Positions 1 to 15,367 of a stretch of DNA of 31,236 nucleotides are shown piece after piece. Source of the stretch: Spirogloea muscicola (lineage: Eukaryota > Streptophyta > Zygnematophyceae > Spirogloeales > Spirogloeaceae); NCBI GenBank assembly GCA_009602725.1, contig WELB01000129.1:341574-372809 (forward strand), written 5' to 3'. A program made the position numbers and the translations under genes. How positions within the stretch are numbered: position 1 is the first letter of the stretch; each line of letters starts with the position of its first letter. Under the pieces are notes generated by a model. It worked only from the letters and a program-made list of their open reading frames with translations. It made no database searches and was not told the origin of the DNA.

Positions 1-2
1 CG

Positions 3-1638
3 GCGCCGATCCCGGCGCCGCGGCGGGAGGAGCTGCGGCGGCGGCGGCGGCGGGGCGCGCTGGTGGTGGCGGCGGCCATGGCGCCCAACGACGGCGTGCG
101 GTGGTGGGAGAAGGACGGGGGCCCCAACTTCCACGACGTCCGCTCGACGGCCGAGTTCGTGGAGGCCCTCGCCGCCGCCGGCGACCGCCTCGTGCTCGTC
201 GAGTTCTTCGCCACCTGGTGCGGCTCCTGCCGCGCCCTCTACCCCAAGGTCAGCGCCCCCCGCCGCCCTCTCTGCCATCTCTGGTATCTGGGCATCAGTT
301 AGCGCTTCAATCAGCGCTTCAGCTGGCGACCTCTGTGTGCTGACTCGTGGTTACTGAGCGGGCCAGCTTAGCAGCAGGCGATGTACCATCTGTCAGTGTG
401 CTTGCCTCTGTGCTTGGTCACTCAGGCCCTCCATCACTCGATACACACTCTATTGCACCAGTCAGCGACCTTCAATGACTGCCTCGTGGTTGCTGAGCGG
501 GTCAGCTTAGCAGCAGGCGATACACATCTGTCAGTGTGCTTGCCTTTGTGCTTGGCCACTCGAGCCCTCCATCATCCAATACACGCTCCATCTCCCCACC
601 CTCTCTATGCACCTGACTGGCTTTCACAGCCGCTCTTTATCATCAGCAGCCGCATCCTCCCTTCGTTTCCTTTCCCCACCGCCGTGTATCTTGCCGCATG
701 CCCGTCGCCAGCCCGCCTGTCGTCGCCTGGATCGTCGCTCTCTGCCGTACCTATTGCGGCGTGCTGGCAGCCATGAAGCTAGTCTGCCCATCGAGCTGCT
801 TGCAGCGCCGACGAGTCGACATATTGCCAACAGCACCTTACTGAGAGTCGCTTCCTCGGTCGCGACGTACATCACCGATCGAGGTTCTGGGGTTACTGTC
901 TGACACGGCGGCAGCATTGCTGCGCATTCGATGCCCCTGCAGCTGGTGAAGCTGGCGCAGGAACACCCAGACGTTGAATTCCTCAAGGTCAACTTTGACG
1001 AGAACAAGCCCATGTGCAAGAGCCTCAACATCAAGGTGCTGCCCTACTTCCACTTTTACCGCGGCGCTGACGGGCAGCTCGAGGCCTTCTCCGCATCCCT
1101 CACCAAGGTGCGCAAAAGCTCGTGCCGCAAGCTCCCTCTCGCACTAGGCGGGCTGTCATACTTTGACTTTTGATGGGATAAGCTTGAAGCAGACTGGCCA
1201 TGGTCGTCAGCGAGGCTGCTGTTGTACTTGTGCGCCTGCCCAAAAGCTCAGAAGCAGGATGTATTCTCGTTGCCACTGGCTGCTTGTTAGCTCTTGGCGT
1301 GTACGTCTCCTTCATTGGTCTGGTTTGAAGCAGAAGGTTGCAAAGAAAGGCCTTCCTTTACTCGCCGCTGTTGTTGGCAAGTATTGGTTGCCTTGGCAAC
1401 CGAGCTGGTAGCCGGGCTGGAGCATGTTATGAATATGGGGCTCATGCTGAGGCCGCGATTGCATGCTGCGCATCTGTGGCCTTTGTGTGTGCAGCTCCAG
1501 AAGATCAAGGACGCACTTGCAACGCACACCACAGACCGTTGCAGCCTGGGCCCGCCGCGCGGTATTGGCGACCTGGATCTGAGTGGCGCGCTGGCACCAA
1601 AACCGGTGGAAGCCGCGACGGAGTCTGCTGCACGGTGA
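3..1638 (+). CDS. ACHT-like atypical thioredoxin, chloroplast (5' end outside window)
   Basis: Three exons are visible: 3-248, 943-1107 and 1495-1638 (TGA), all joined in phase 0 with GT/AG borders. The reading frame is open to the window edge and the protein should have a plastid transit peptide, so the start probably lies upstream; an internal ATG at 78 is the only ATG seen. Exon 1 carries the RWWEK segment and the redox centre WCGSC (216-230), followed by RALYPK. Exon 2 gives [19 protein letters not shown] and the cis-Pro region [13 protein letters not shown]. Exon 3 gives the basic/CSLG tail typical of this family. ACHT proteins are plastid thioredoxins that oxidise 2-Cys peroxiredoxin targets and relay light-dependent redox signals (family knowledge). 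The two introns are 694 and 387 bp, and the first contains a tandem 140-bp repeat. Family assignment is confident; the paralogue is not determined. Confidence 0.85.
318..595 (+). repeat. Two tandem copies of a ~140-bp repeat inside the ACHT intron 1
   Basis: Copy one begins near 343 (CTCGTGGTTACTGAGCGGG) and copy two near 483 (CTCGTGGTTGCTGAGCGGG). Both continue through AGCTTAGCAGCAGGCGAT, CATCTGTCAGTGTGCTTGCC and GCCCTCCATCA. By eye they agree at most positions over about 100 bases. A third, inverted copy lies at about 2525-2636. Confidence 0.8.
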
Positions 1639-2520
1639 TTGGGGCCACGATGGCCGCTACGTTCTTGAAGCATGCAGACGCCAGGCTTATTCAAATGTGC
1701 TCCTTGGGTTCGCTGCACATCACGTTCCCCTGGATGCGCCACTGTGCCTAACATTTGCTTCTTGTGGCCGCCAGTCAGCCCGCGGCCATAGTAGGGCTAC
1801 CACGCCTAGTTGCTCGCACGCTCGCTCTGGGAGGGCTGCTGCCTCGCCTGGTCTTTGTGCCGCGTGAGGGATGCTCAATAGTGGGGCCAGTCTGCACCTT
1901 AATGTATTAGAGTTGTGCATGCAGTTTCTCTGCAGCTGGGTGACAGTCATTGCTGTTACCGAGCCACTGTGCGATAACCACGGATTCCTGGACTTGCTTC
2001 AACTTAGCAGATGCAGATGCTTGTGTGAGCTGTGTCTGAGGGACTCGTGCAACCGAAGACAGGGCGGCAATCGTTGCCAAGGTGCATGTGGCCGGCCAGG
2101 ATGGAGTTGCTGCTCGGACAAGCGCGGCACTACGTCGGTTGCCCGTGCGAAGCCAGAGCTCCTGCGTTGCTTGGACGAATCGCCAGCGTGTTGAGCTTGC
2201 AAGTTGCAGCTCCGAGTGCCCTAGCGAGTCAGTGGAGCGCAGTATGGCCGTTGCGGCTTGCACGTCCCGTTACACTCCACGTGGTGGCCTTGCTGATGGC
2301 CCCCATGCAATCGGTCAAGTTCTTGTCAGACCCCAACGACCAGCGCCGCAGTGCTGTTGCCGTCCCCCTTCGCCACAGACGCGCCGTTAGTCATGCGCCG
2401 CTGGTCAGCTGCAGCATCAGCAGTAGCAGCGTGTGGCGGAGGCTGGGACGGCTGGGCGGGTGCAAGCTGCGAGTAGAGTTCACATCGTGTAGTGACTGAT
2501 AGAGGGCGAGCTGCAAGCGG
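1639..2520. other. Downstream region of ACHT, no gene recognised
   Basis: This should contain the ACHT 3' UTR. No canonical AATAAA was seen close to the stop. Open frames here are short, overlap one another on both strands and show no recognisable domain. Nothing else is supported. Confidence 0.5.
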
Positions 2521-2524
2521 AGGG

Positions 2525-2636
2525 ACGATACAGCGTGTAGTGGTTGATGGAGGGCCTGAGTGGCTAAGTACAGAGGCAAGCACATCTACAGATGTACATC
2601 ACCTGCTGCCAGCCGACCCGCTTAGTAACCACAGGT
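2525..2636 (-). repeat. Inverted copy of the ACHT-intron repeat
   Basis: Read on the minus strand, this gives CTGTGGTTACTAAGCGGGTC, a CAGCAGGTGATGTACATCTG stretch, TGTGCTTGCCTCTGT and CACTCAGGCCCTCCATCA. It is a diverged inverted copy of the units at 343 and 483. A weaker partial copy of the CCCTCTATCA...CACTACAC part follows near 2490-2515. Confidence 0.75.
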
Positions 2637-2639
2637 CTG

Positions 2640-2770
2640 CCAGGCATGGCCAAAAAGCGCTTTCTTGAAGCTTTCCCAATAGGATGATCACCCAGTCAGT
2701 GACTTTAGTGAGAAGCCGCAAATCAGAAGAGACCAGCAGCCGGAAAGCCAGCACGAGGATGCAAGAAGAG
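2640..2770 (+). repeat. Copy of a dispersed repeat end-block (R block)
   Basis: The order AAAGCGCTTTCTT, then CAGTGACTTTAGTGAGAAGC, CGCAAATCAGAAGAGACCAG and CAGCCGGAAAGC recurs in diverged form at 12805-12922 and 18995-19115. An inverted version lies at 12136-12240. It looks like a boundary block of an uncharacterised repeat family. Confidence 0.6.
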
Positions 2771-2989
2771 GTCCTCCCTGGTCGATGACTGATCAGTGGA
2801 TAGAGGAGGGGCCATCTACTGGAAGCATCTACCGTTTCAGTTTGTGGCGCCCACCACGCCAGGTGTTTGCTGCAGGGCCTTCCTCGGGGCTACGTGGGCG
2901 CCCACCTCGAGGGCCCTCTTCCCCCAGCTGCGCAGCTCCTCCCTCCGTCCCTACCGCACACGCCCTGTCCTCGGGAGAAAAGCGGTCAT

Positions 2990-3476
<487 letters not shown>

Positions 3477-3489
3477 TCCCCCCCCCCCT

Positions 3490-4011
3490 TCGTGCATGCT
3501 CCGGCGCCCCTTCCGAAACTTCCCTCAACCCCCACCTTCCACCTTTCCCTCACCTCTTCCTACCCTCCCTCAGTCGTCCAAGAACTGCAATTCTGATTGC
3601 AGCAGCCGCAGCAGCGGCAGTACCAGCTGCGTGTGCGATGGGCGATCATGTTGCTGGCGGCGCCCCAGTGCCGTCGTTGCTTAAATGTAAGCACCAGCAC
3701 CACCGCCGATACTGCTGTGGATGGTCCACCGCCCACCACTTGAGCAGCCTTGCTTACGGCCGGCGGCCAGTCCCGACTGGCAGGCCTGCTGCTGCTGCTG
3801 CTCGCAAGCGGCGCATCCAGCAGCCCCGAGAGCCCCCACACTCCGCGCTGCACATGGGCGCCCACGCCCTGCCCCTGGTTTGAGGTCCGCACACCTCCGC
3901 TGTGCTTTGTCCTCTGATGCCGGCCCCCGCTGTGCTCGGCAACGATGGCAGTCTTGGCTGCCGGAGACTGCGAGCTCACTGCAGCTTGAGCTTGCGGGCG
4001 GCGTTTTGCAG
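3490..4011. other. Upstream region of the tocopherol-cyclase-like gene; first exon not resolved
   Basis: An Ala-rich hydrophobic stretch (ILIAAAAAAAVPAACA, about 3589-3640) followed by a GTAAGC donor-like site at 3688 could be a signal-peptide exon. No ATG or phase-consistent junction to the exon at 4012 could be established. Elsewhere the region is CAG/CTG-rich with no recognised domain. Confidence 0.3.
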
Positions 4012-5872
4012 GGCTGGTACACGCGCGTGGTCGACGCCGCCACAGGCAACAGCTTCGCAGCGGTCGTGGGGTCTATGAGCGCCACCGGTTAGTCGGTGGT
4101 CATGCTGCTGGCTTCGCACAGCGCCGGCAGTGCCGTTGGCGGGAGTTGCCAGGCGATCATCGACGACCCGGCGCATGCAGCGACCAGCAGGCAGCGCTGC
4201 CCCACCATCGCCGGCGGCACCTCGCTCACGTACGTGTCCCAACTCATTGTCTCGGTGAGCAATTCTTAAGTACAACCACTAACAGTGTGGGATTGAACAT
4301 GTTGGACGCCATTGCTGATGCTTGAAAGTAAATGACCAGTGAAACACCAGTGCATGCTGCAGGACTCACATCTCGGCTAGAGGTATGTGCTCACAGCAAA
4401 TAGCAATAACATATCTGTGTTTTCCGCCAACGGCAGGACGTCAAGATCACCACGGGCGGCGCAGACGTGGTGGTCGATCCTCCGGACAGTGCACCTGCAG
4501 CAGTGGAGTGGCATTCAGCCAGTTATGGCTACTTCGTTGCTAACGCCTCCGAGACATACATCAGGCTAACTGCCAGTGGCACGACCTTTGCAGCGGTGCT
4601 CACGAGTCAGGTCAGCATCAGGCGGCACTGTACCTGGAGCCAGAGGCCACGTGACCAAGAAGTAATGTTACCTGTAACTACTCATATTAGTAGCATGAAC
4701 GAATTCATGCAAAGAGGTTGCTACTTTGTATCACTAGCATTTTCAGCTCGAGGTGCATAACTGGAGGTTGCACAAAGATGACTGGCTTTTAGCGCCACCG
4801 TAAATGGGTTCTGACACACTGCTCCCAGGGTTCTGACACACTGGTCCCATGGCGAGCAGGATACCCTGGCGCCGGCCCTGAAGGCTGGACGGCTGCTGTG
4901 CAGCGGCGCCTGCCTGTGCTCCCCACCCGGTGGCACGTTCACAGGTGAATTGTGAATCTACTCACATCCCCACATCCCCATCATTGTGCTTGCTTTGCAC
5001 GTTGACCAGCCGAGTCCATGAAGACTGAGATGACTACAATAAATCTCGACACTCTGTAAGAAGCCATTTTGCAACTTCTCATTGTTCTTGTACCTTGCCT
5101 CTGCTTCTGTGCCAGCCTAGGGTCTTTGGCGCAGTATAGCTTCAACAATGCTAGCGCAGGTGTTGTGCTCGCTGGGCATGGCTTGGGGCATGAGGAGAAG
5201 AACTGGGGCAATGCATTCCCAGCAGGTCACGTTTGGGCGCAGGCCATCAGTGAAGACAACTCTGTGCAGGTGAGTAGGTGCCCTTATAGCCCTTGCTTTA
5301 ATTGTTGATTTAATTTTCCTCCACCAGAAGATATGGCAGAGATTCTTCACCATTGCCGACAGCCCAAAGTCACGATTTATTACTTTCCATATCCTCATGG
5401 GTGCAATTATGGCTTGGATGTTCTGGTGGTATTACAGCTTGTGCTCGGGGCGGCATACTTCTCCATAGGATTGGTTCAGACGCCATATGTCGCATCGGTT
5501 GGCCTGCGTGCCCCATCGCTGGCGCTGGACTTAAGGTCCACTGATTTTGGGACCTACTTCTCACGGATCGCCGTGCATCCATGTGATGGCCGGCTGGACA
5601 TCGTGGCTCGGACATTTACGCGCAAAGTGTCCATCAGCTTCTCGGCTCCACCATCCACATTCTCTATCCCCATCTTTGGGCCAACTAGCCAAGCCTTGTG
5701 GCTGCCAACGTGTCAAGAGTCGTTTTCTGCTGTGGCGCACATCAGTATCGAGCGGCTTGGCTTCCAATGGCTCTGGGCTGCTTCCAGTCAGCCTACTAAA
5801 TATAGGATTGAGCATGCTGCGCTAGAATTTGGTGAAGAAGTCATGTGCTCAGCACGTGCTGAAATCCAGTAG
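4012..5872 (+). CDS. Tocopherol-cyclase-like family protein, probably extracellular; 5' end unresolved, in-frame TAG
   Basis: Five exons fit with matched phases: 4012-4254, 4437-4610, 4829-4944, 5116-5269 and 5438-5872 (stop TAG). Segments recognised in order are GWYTRVVDAATG, WHSASYGYF, VPWRAGYPGAGPEGW, WHVHSLGSLAQYSF, HEEKNWGNAFPAGHVWAQ, VGLRAPSLALDLRS, SISFSAPPSTFSIPIFGPTS and an ALEFG tail. These match the family that includes plant VTE1 (the EKNWG and GWY motifs), but the tail and glycine-rich pattern look closer to the secreted homologues known from fungi and protists. The substrate is therefore unknown, and tocopherol cyclisation should not be assumed. An in-frame TAG at 4090-4092 interrupts the first exon although the frame continues sensibly after it. 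Together with the missing N-terminus, this means a pseudogene or a sequencing error. AATAAA lies 229 bp after the stop. Confidence 0.72.
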
Positions 5873-6100
5873 AGCGTAACTGCGACTTTTGAATACTGAA
5901 GGTTCATTCATCGATTGGATCGGCAATTCATGTGCAACAAGGTTGGCCAGAAGCTGAACTTAAGCAATGGCTGACAGCCACGCCTTTTAGCATCCAGAGG
6001 ATAATGTTCTCTGCTATGCTGCCAAAACCTTGAGTACTTGGACTAGGGCACGTCGCTCATTACGAAGCTTCCTGAGGCTGCAGATTTGACAAAGAATACG

Positions 6101-6106
6101 AATAAA
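6101..6106 (+). terminator. Polyadenylation signal AATAAA
   Basis: A canonical AATAAA lies 229 bp downstream of the tocopherol-cyclase-like stop codon, with a TGTAA motif 14 bp later. Confidence 0.5.
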
Positions 6107-6599
6107 AGAATAATCCTCCTGTAACCTAACTCATTGTACTCTTCTACTGCGCAGCCAAGAGTGGTGCTAGCAACCACAGAGAAAGCTCCTAACTATCTGC
6201 AGGACAGTGAATTCGAGCTGCAAATAGCACAGACCACAGCATCTGACACAAAAAAAATCACCTATGGCAGAGGTTGTCAAAGTGCACAACGACAGAATTG
6301 GAGGCAAACAACCACCAAGACCTGTGCTTGGTGGCGGCAGCCTAATCATGGTGAAGGAACAAAATATGGCATGATGGTAGCAGGTCAGCGTGACATTGCC
6401 AGGGTTGCTCCATCATCTGAGTAGCCCTTCCGGCAGGGGCCCTTTGCTGGTTGAGAGCTTGTCCAGCGAAGCCTGAGGAGAGTGCTGCGGGCTGCTCCAC
6501 AATGGAAGAGATGCAGTCAGTATGGACCAACTAATTGCAGGAATGCAGTCGCAGAGTTGTGTACTTGTGCACTCTGAGCTTTGAGTACATTATGTAATA
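6107..6599. other. Spacer between convergent genes
   Basis: This holds the 3' flanks of the tocopherol-cyclase-like gene (+) and the JmjC gene (-). An open frame at 6134-6424 has no recognisable domain. No strong minus-strand AATAAA was seen. Confidence 0.5.
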
Positions 6600-11498
<4,899 letters not shown>

Positions 11499-11500
11499 GG

Positions 11501-11960
11501 CGAGCGCGACGCGCACCGCGAGCCGCGGAACCAGTGGGATGGCACCCTGCCCCCGCCGCCGCCGTCGCCGTAGCCGCAGGCTAAGGTCGGCCACCCAGCC
11601 AGCACGGCCCGGCGCTGTGGTGCCGCACCTACGGCGCCCGACCGATGGTCGCAAGAGTCCCGTCGCAGACTTGGGAGTGCAGACCGGGCATCGACAGGTC
11701 CCGCAGAGACGGCAGCGGCGACAATGGCGGCGGCGGCGGCGGCGGCGGCGGCGCCGTGGACGGCGGAGCCTGGCGCGGCGGGGGGGGGTCGCGCTGACGG
11801 CTGGCGGGTCGGGGCCGCCGAGTTGACGGGTGAAGACGGGGGCCGCTTAACGGCAGATACCGTCAGCTAATACAATTTCTCTATTCGGCCAGACGGACTG
11901 GTTACCAGCCGGCTCCGTGCGGAGGCGATTCAGCTCAATATCCTTGGGGGCGCCTTGACG
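11501..11960 (-). promoter_or_regulatory. Presumed 5' flank of the JmjC gene
   Basis: This is GC-rich DNA with a GGC-repeat near 11726-11755, lying upstream of the JmjC ATG. No TATA box was seen. The promoter role is inferred from position only. Confidence 0.35.
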
Positions 11961-11966
11961 AGCCGC

Positions 11967-12012
11967 AAGCGCCACGTGGCGGCGGCGCTCCCCCGCCAAG
12001 CGCCACGTGGCG
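11967..12012. promoter_or_regulatory. Paired G-box elements 31 bp apart
   Basis: The 15-mer AAGCGCCACGTGGCG occurs exactly at 11967-11981 and again at 11998-12012. Each centres on CACGTG inside a longer palindrome (CGCCACGTGGCG). CACGTG is the core site of plant bZIP and bHLH factors. It lies about 470-510 bp upstream of the JmjC start on the minus strand; function is inferred. Confidence 0.45.
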
Positions 12013-12063
12013 CATGCTTCCCGGGGGGGGTTAGGAGAGGTGGGCCCCCCCTCCGAAGCTTCC

Positions 12064-12930
12064 GAATGTCAAGTGCGGCCGTTGGGGAGCAGGAAAGTGG
12101 CTCTCACTGGTGGGGCAAGGGCTGTGTACAGCCAGCCTCTGGCTTTCGTCACGGGGACTGCTTTTCACGGGGACTGCTTTGGGACCCACTTCCAGGACCC
12201 TAGCCTCTCTGATTTGCGGCTGCTTAGCAGGGGTTACTGAGTTTTTTGTAGCTGCTTTCTTTCTTTGTGTGCTTTGGTTTCTTAGCGCTTCCTCTGGCTT
12301 CCTCTGGCCCCCTTCTCGTTCTTTGTTCATTCTTTTTTGGGCTGGCTTGTCCAGCCCCTATCCTCAATGGGCGAGCCCTTTCCTTTTCCGGCTCCCGGCT
12401 TTGTGCAAGTCTTTTGGTCTTCTCGGTCTGGTTTTGGTCTTCTTTTGGCCCTTTCTTCTTCGGTCTGGCCTCTCAGAGCGAGTTACTCAGAGCTGATGTT
12501 GCTCACCCGCGGGTACTGAGCTTCTCTCTGCATCGTCTTGTGTTTTCTAGTGTAGTCCTTTTCCGGCTCCTCTTTCTTTGGCTCTGGACATTGTCCATTC
12601 TGTTTGGGCTGGCTTTGCCAGCCCCTCTTCTCTATGGGCGAGCACTTTCTTTCTCACAGCCACCAGTCAATTTGGAAGCGCTTTTCTTTCCGGTGGCTAG
12701 TCTTGCTAACTTGCGGCTCGCACTGAAAAGTGGCTCTCCCAAAGGGGGCAAGGGCTGTGAACAGCCAGCTCGAGAAGAATCTACAAGGTCCGAAGGGGCC
12801 GAAAGCGCTTTCTCAGACCTTGCCCGGTAGGACAATTACTCAGTAACCTCTAGTGGGAGCCGCAGATCAGAAAGACTAGCAGCCGGAAAGCAATTCCCCT
12901 GACGAAAGCCACAGGTTGCAGCTAGAGTAC
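12064..12930. repeat. Inverted-repeat-bounded repeat element with hairpin units
   Basis: The block 12136-12240 (CCTCTGGCTTTCGTCACGGG ... TGATTTGCGGCTGC ... GTTACTGAG) is a diverged reverse complement of 12835-12922 (CTCAGTAACC ... GCCGCAGATCAGAAAG ... GACGAAAGCCACAGG). Between them are hairpin units such as GGGCTGGCTTGTCCAGCCCC (12340), GGGCTGGCTTTGCCAGCCCC (12607) and GGGCTGTGAACAGCCAGC (12751). No transposase frame is present. It may be a non-autonomous element or a compound of repeats. Confidence 0.6.
12281..12382 (+). repeat. 102-bp perfect direct repeat, left copy
   Basis: From CTTAGCGCTTCCTCTGGC to GGGCGAGCCCTTTC it is identical base for base to 17841-17942. The two copies lie on either side of the retroelement remains. 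Confidence 0.92.
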
Positions 12931-13254
12931 GGCCAGTACGATGCAAGGCGTAAGCCATGGACCGCTGGAGTGATATGGTAAGGTGCATACGAAAGACCTG
13001 AGCTAGCAAGCGGTGGCGCTGTCGTGCCTGCTCGTATAGTGCTCACTACGCGTCAAAGTGCCACACCTGAAGCTTTGCCTACAGGCCAGGACTCTGCTTT
13101 GTCAGCTAGCAGTATAGCCTGCCCTGCATGGCCTCACTACCAGGTGAGCAGACTTGCAAAGCATGTGGCAGAGGAGTCACCACCACCCCCCCCCGCTGCC
13201 TGGACCTTAGGTAGCTGCATCCTCTGAGGGTTAAGCATCCTAATTATGACAGCG
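12931..13254. other. Short region without a gene
   Basis: No domain or RNA gene was recognised. It contains a short C run at 13190-13196 and lies just downstream of the integrase-PHD fragment on the minus strand. Confidence 0.4.
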
Positions 13255-13410
13255 CTATGCGCAGCACGGGCAGAACCACTGCCCCGCCGGCACCTCAGCA
13301 AGAGGTGGTTGTAGGCAGCCAGTGTGCCACCCCTCATATCAACGGTCGCATAGCAGCATGGGCGGCTCAGTGTTCAAGCCGCCACACACTTCACACCTCA
13401 ACCCCTCCAT
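13255..13410 (-). other. PHD finger at the C-terminus of the retroelement integrase
   Basis: The ligand pattern is C-x2-C (CEVC), C (LLC), [TGA], H-x2-C (HTGC), C-x2-C (CPCC). Also present are the hydrophobic MLLCD and LQPPLAEVPAG stretches and the invariant WFCP. PHD fingers commonly read the histone H3 tail, so a targeting role for the integrase is an inference. Confidence 0.8.
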
Positions 13411-14906
13411 CGGCCACGCCAAGGTGTAGTCGATAGTGCAGTCCAGGTCGGGAAGATGGCACGGCGCACAGTCGCGCTGATGCTCCGCGACCGTGGATCC
13501 GCACCGGCCCTGCAGCAGCAGCACGCCGCTGGGCCTCACCTCCTTCACTTGCAGGACGACCTGCCGGACACCCGCGTCCAAGGTGCTGCGCTGCTGGCGC
13601 TGCACGTACACGTAGTCGTGCTTCTCGAACTTCATCACCCGTGGCTGGTACTTGCCCGACCGCACCTGCGCGTAACGCAGCTTGTCGCGATGCTGCGCCA
13701 CCGCCAGGTTGTCCATTGCCATCTGCATGACCCTACGGAAGAGCCTCCCGCGCTCCTCGCAGATCGCCACCAAGCGCCCTGGGCTGTTCATGTCCACCAC
13801 TGGCTCCACCCGCGGTCGGATGGCAGCTGGCAGCAGAGGATGCCTGCCAAAGAGCAAGAAGTGCGGCGAGTAGCTTGCCAGCGCCGCCTGCTTACTCATG
13901 CGGTACCCCATCAGCAACCAGGGGAGGAAAAGATCCCAACCCCTGGTGTCCCTCTCCAGGCAGAATTTCCGCAGTCCCCGCTTGATGGTCTGAACCATCC
14001 GCTCCGCCTGCCCGTCCGCCTGTGGGTTGTTACGCGAGGTTGTCCGGTGGTCGATCAGAGCCACCTCCAGGAGCTCGTCGATTGCGCCACGGAACTCGCT
14101 GCCGTCGTCGGTCAGCACCTCCGCGCAGGCCCCAAAGCGCACAACACCCGATCCAAGAAGCAAGCTGAGATCAGCGAGCTGGACTTGTCTGGGATCGCCA
14201 CAACCTACACCCACTTGCTTGCATGCTCGACCATGATGAGACTGTAGCGTTGCCCACGCTTCGACAGTGGCAGCTCGCCTGCAAGATCAAGACTCCACCT
14301 GTAGAAGAGTCCGTTGATGGGGAGTGGATGCAGCTCCACGCTGCGCACCGTGAGGTTGCCTCGGACGCGGTCGCAGGCCTGGCACCGCGCTACCACCGCA
14401 GCCACATTCCTGGCCATCCTTCCACCAGTGACCACACTCCACCAGGCTGTAGGGCCTCTTCACCCCAAAGTGCCCAAGCATCTCATGCTGCTGCAGCACC
14501 AGCGGCGTCCGCTCCGCTGGCCTGGGCACCACTGCCTCCCCACCATCCGACTTCAGACGTAGAAGGTGGCCCTCGCGCCACCGGTACCGTTGCGCCCGCT
14601 GCTGCACACGGTCCTTGCTCGCCTTGCTCCTCCCTAACGGATGTTCAGGCCTTTGGAGGTACTCCAGCACCTCCAAGTCGCTCCACACGTCCGGATCACC
14701 CCCAGCCGCCTGCTGGGAGGTCTCCCCTGGCACGGCCTCGGAGAAGTGTAGTCAATCTGCCTCCTGCCACGGAACCCCCCTCACGTGCAATATGGCTAGT
14801 GGCAAAGCCTAGCAGCTGCGGCATGGCTCCACGGCGACGGTACAACCTGGAGGTCTCTTCCTTCACGGCGGCCAGGCTATGCGCTACCCACGCGGTCTTC
14901 AATCGT

Positions 14907-14966
14907 CGGCTCCCGCTCCACGCTCCCGACGCTCCCAATGCTCCCGACGCTCCCGCTCCCGCGCTG
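14907..14966. repeat. Short GCTCCCGAC tandem repeat
   Basis: About six imperfect copies of a 9-mer (GCTCCCGAC/GCTCCCGCT) lie within the linker of retroelement block C. Confidence 0.6.
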
Positions 14967-15367
14967 CCGTTCATTTGAGACGATACGGTGGTCGGACTGT
15001 GCCGCCACACCAGAGATGACTCCAACCCGTATTGCACCATTCCAACATCACATGCATGCGCCCCAGCCACAGAAGGAGACAACCTGCGCGGGCCCCTATC
15101 CTGGGTGGTCAGGAGGTTCAGGGCCCGGGTGCATTTGTCCGCTGGTGATAGAAGCGGCTGCCGCGTGCAGAATTCATGCTCTTCGTGCGTGTCAAGCAGC
15201 TGCAGCAGCATCGCCGAGGCAGACCACGCGGGCAGCTCCACTTCCTCACGGTCGTGGTCAGCTCGCGCCACGCTTCCGTCTCGCGTGCTCGGGTTGGGGT
15301 TGGGACTTAGGCCGTCCGCGTCCAGGTGCACAACCCCCGCGCGATGGCGGATCTCAAAGTTGTACTC

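Noticed and set aside
6134-6424. 96-residue plus-strand frame between the convergent genes
   Set aside because: No recognisable domain and positioned in expected 3' UTR sequence.
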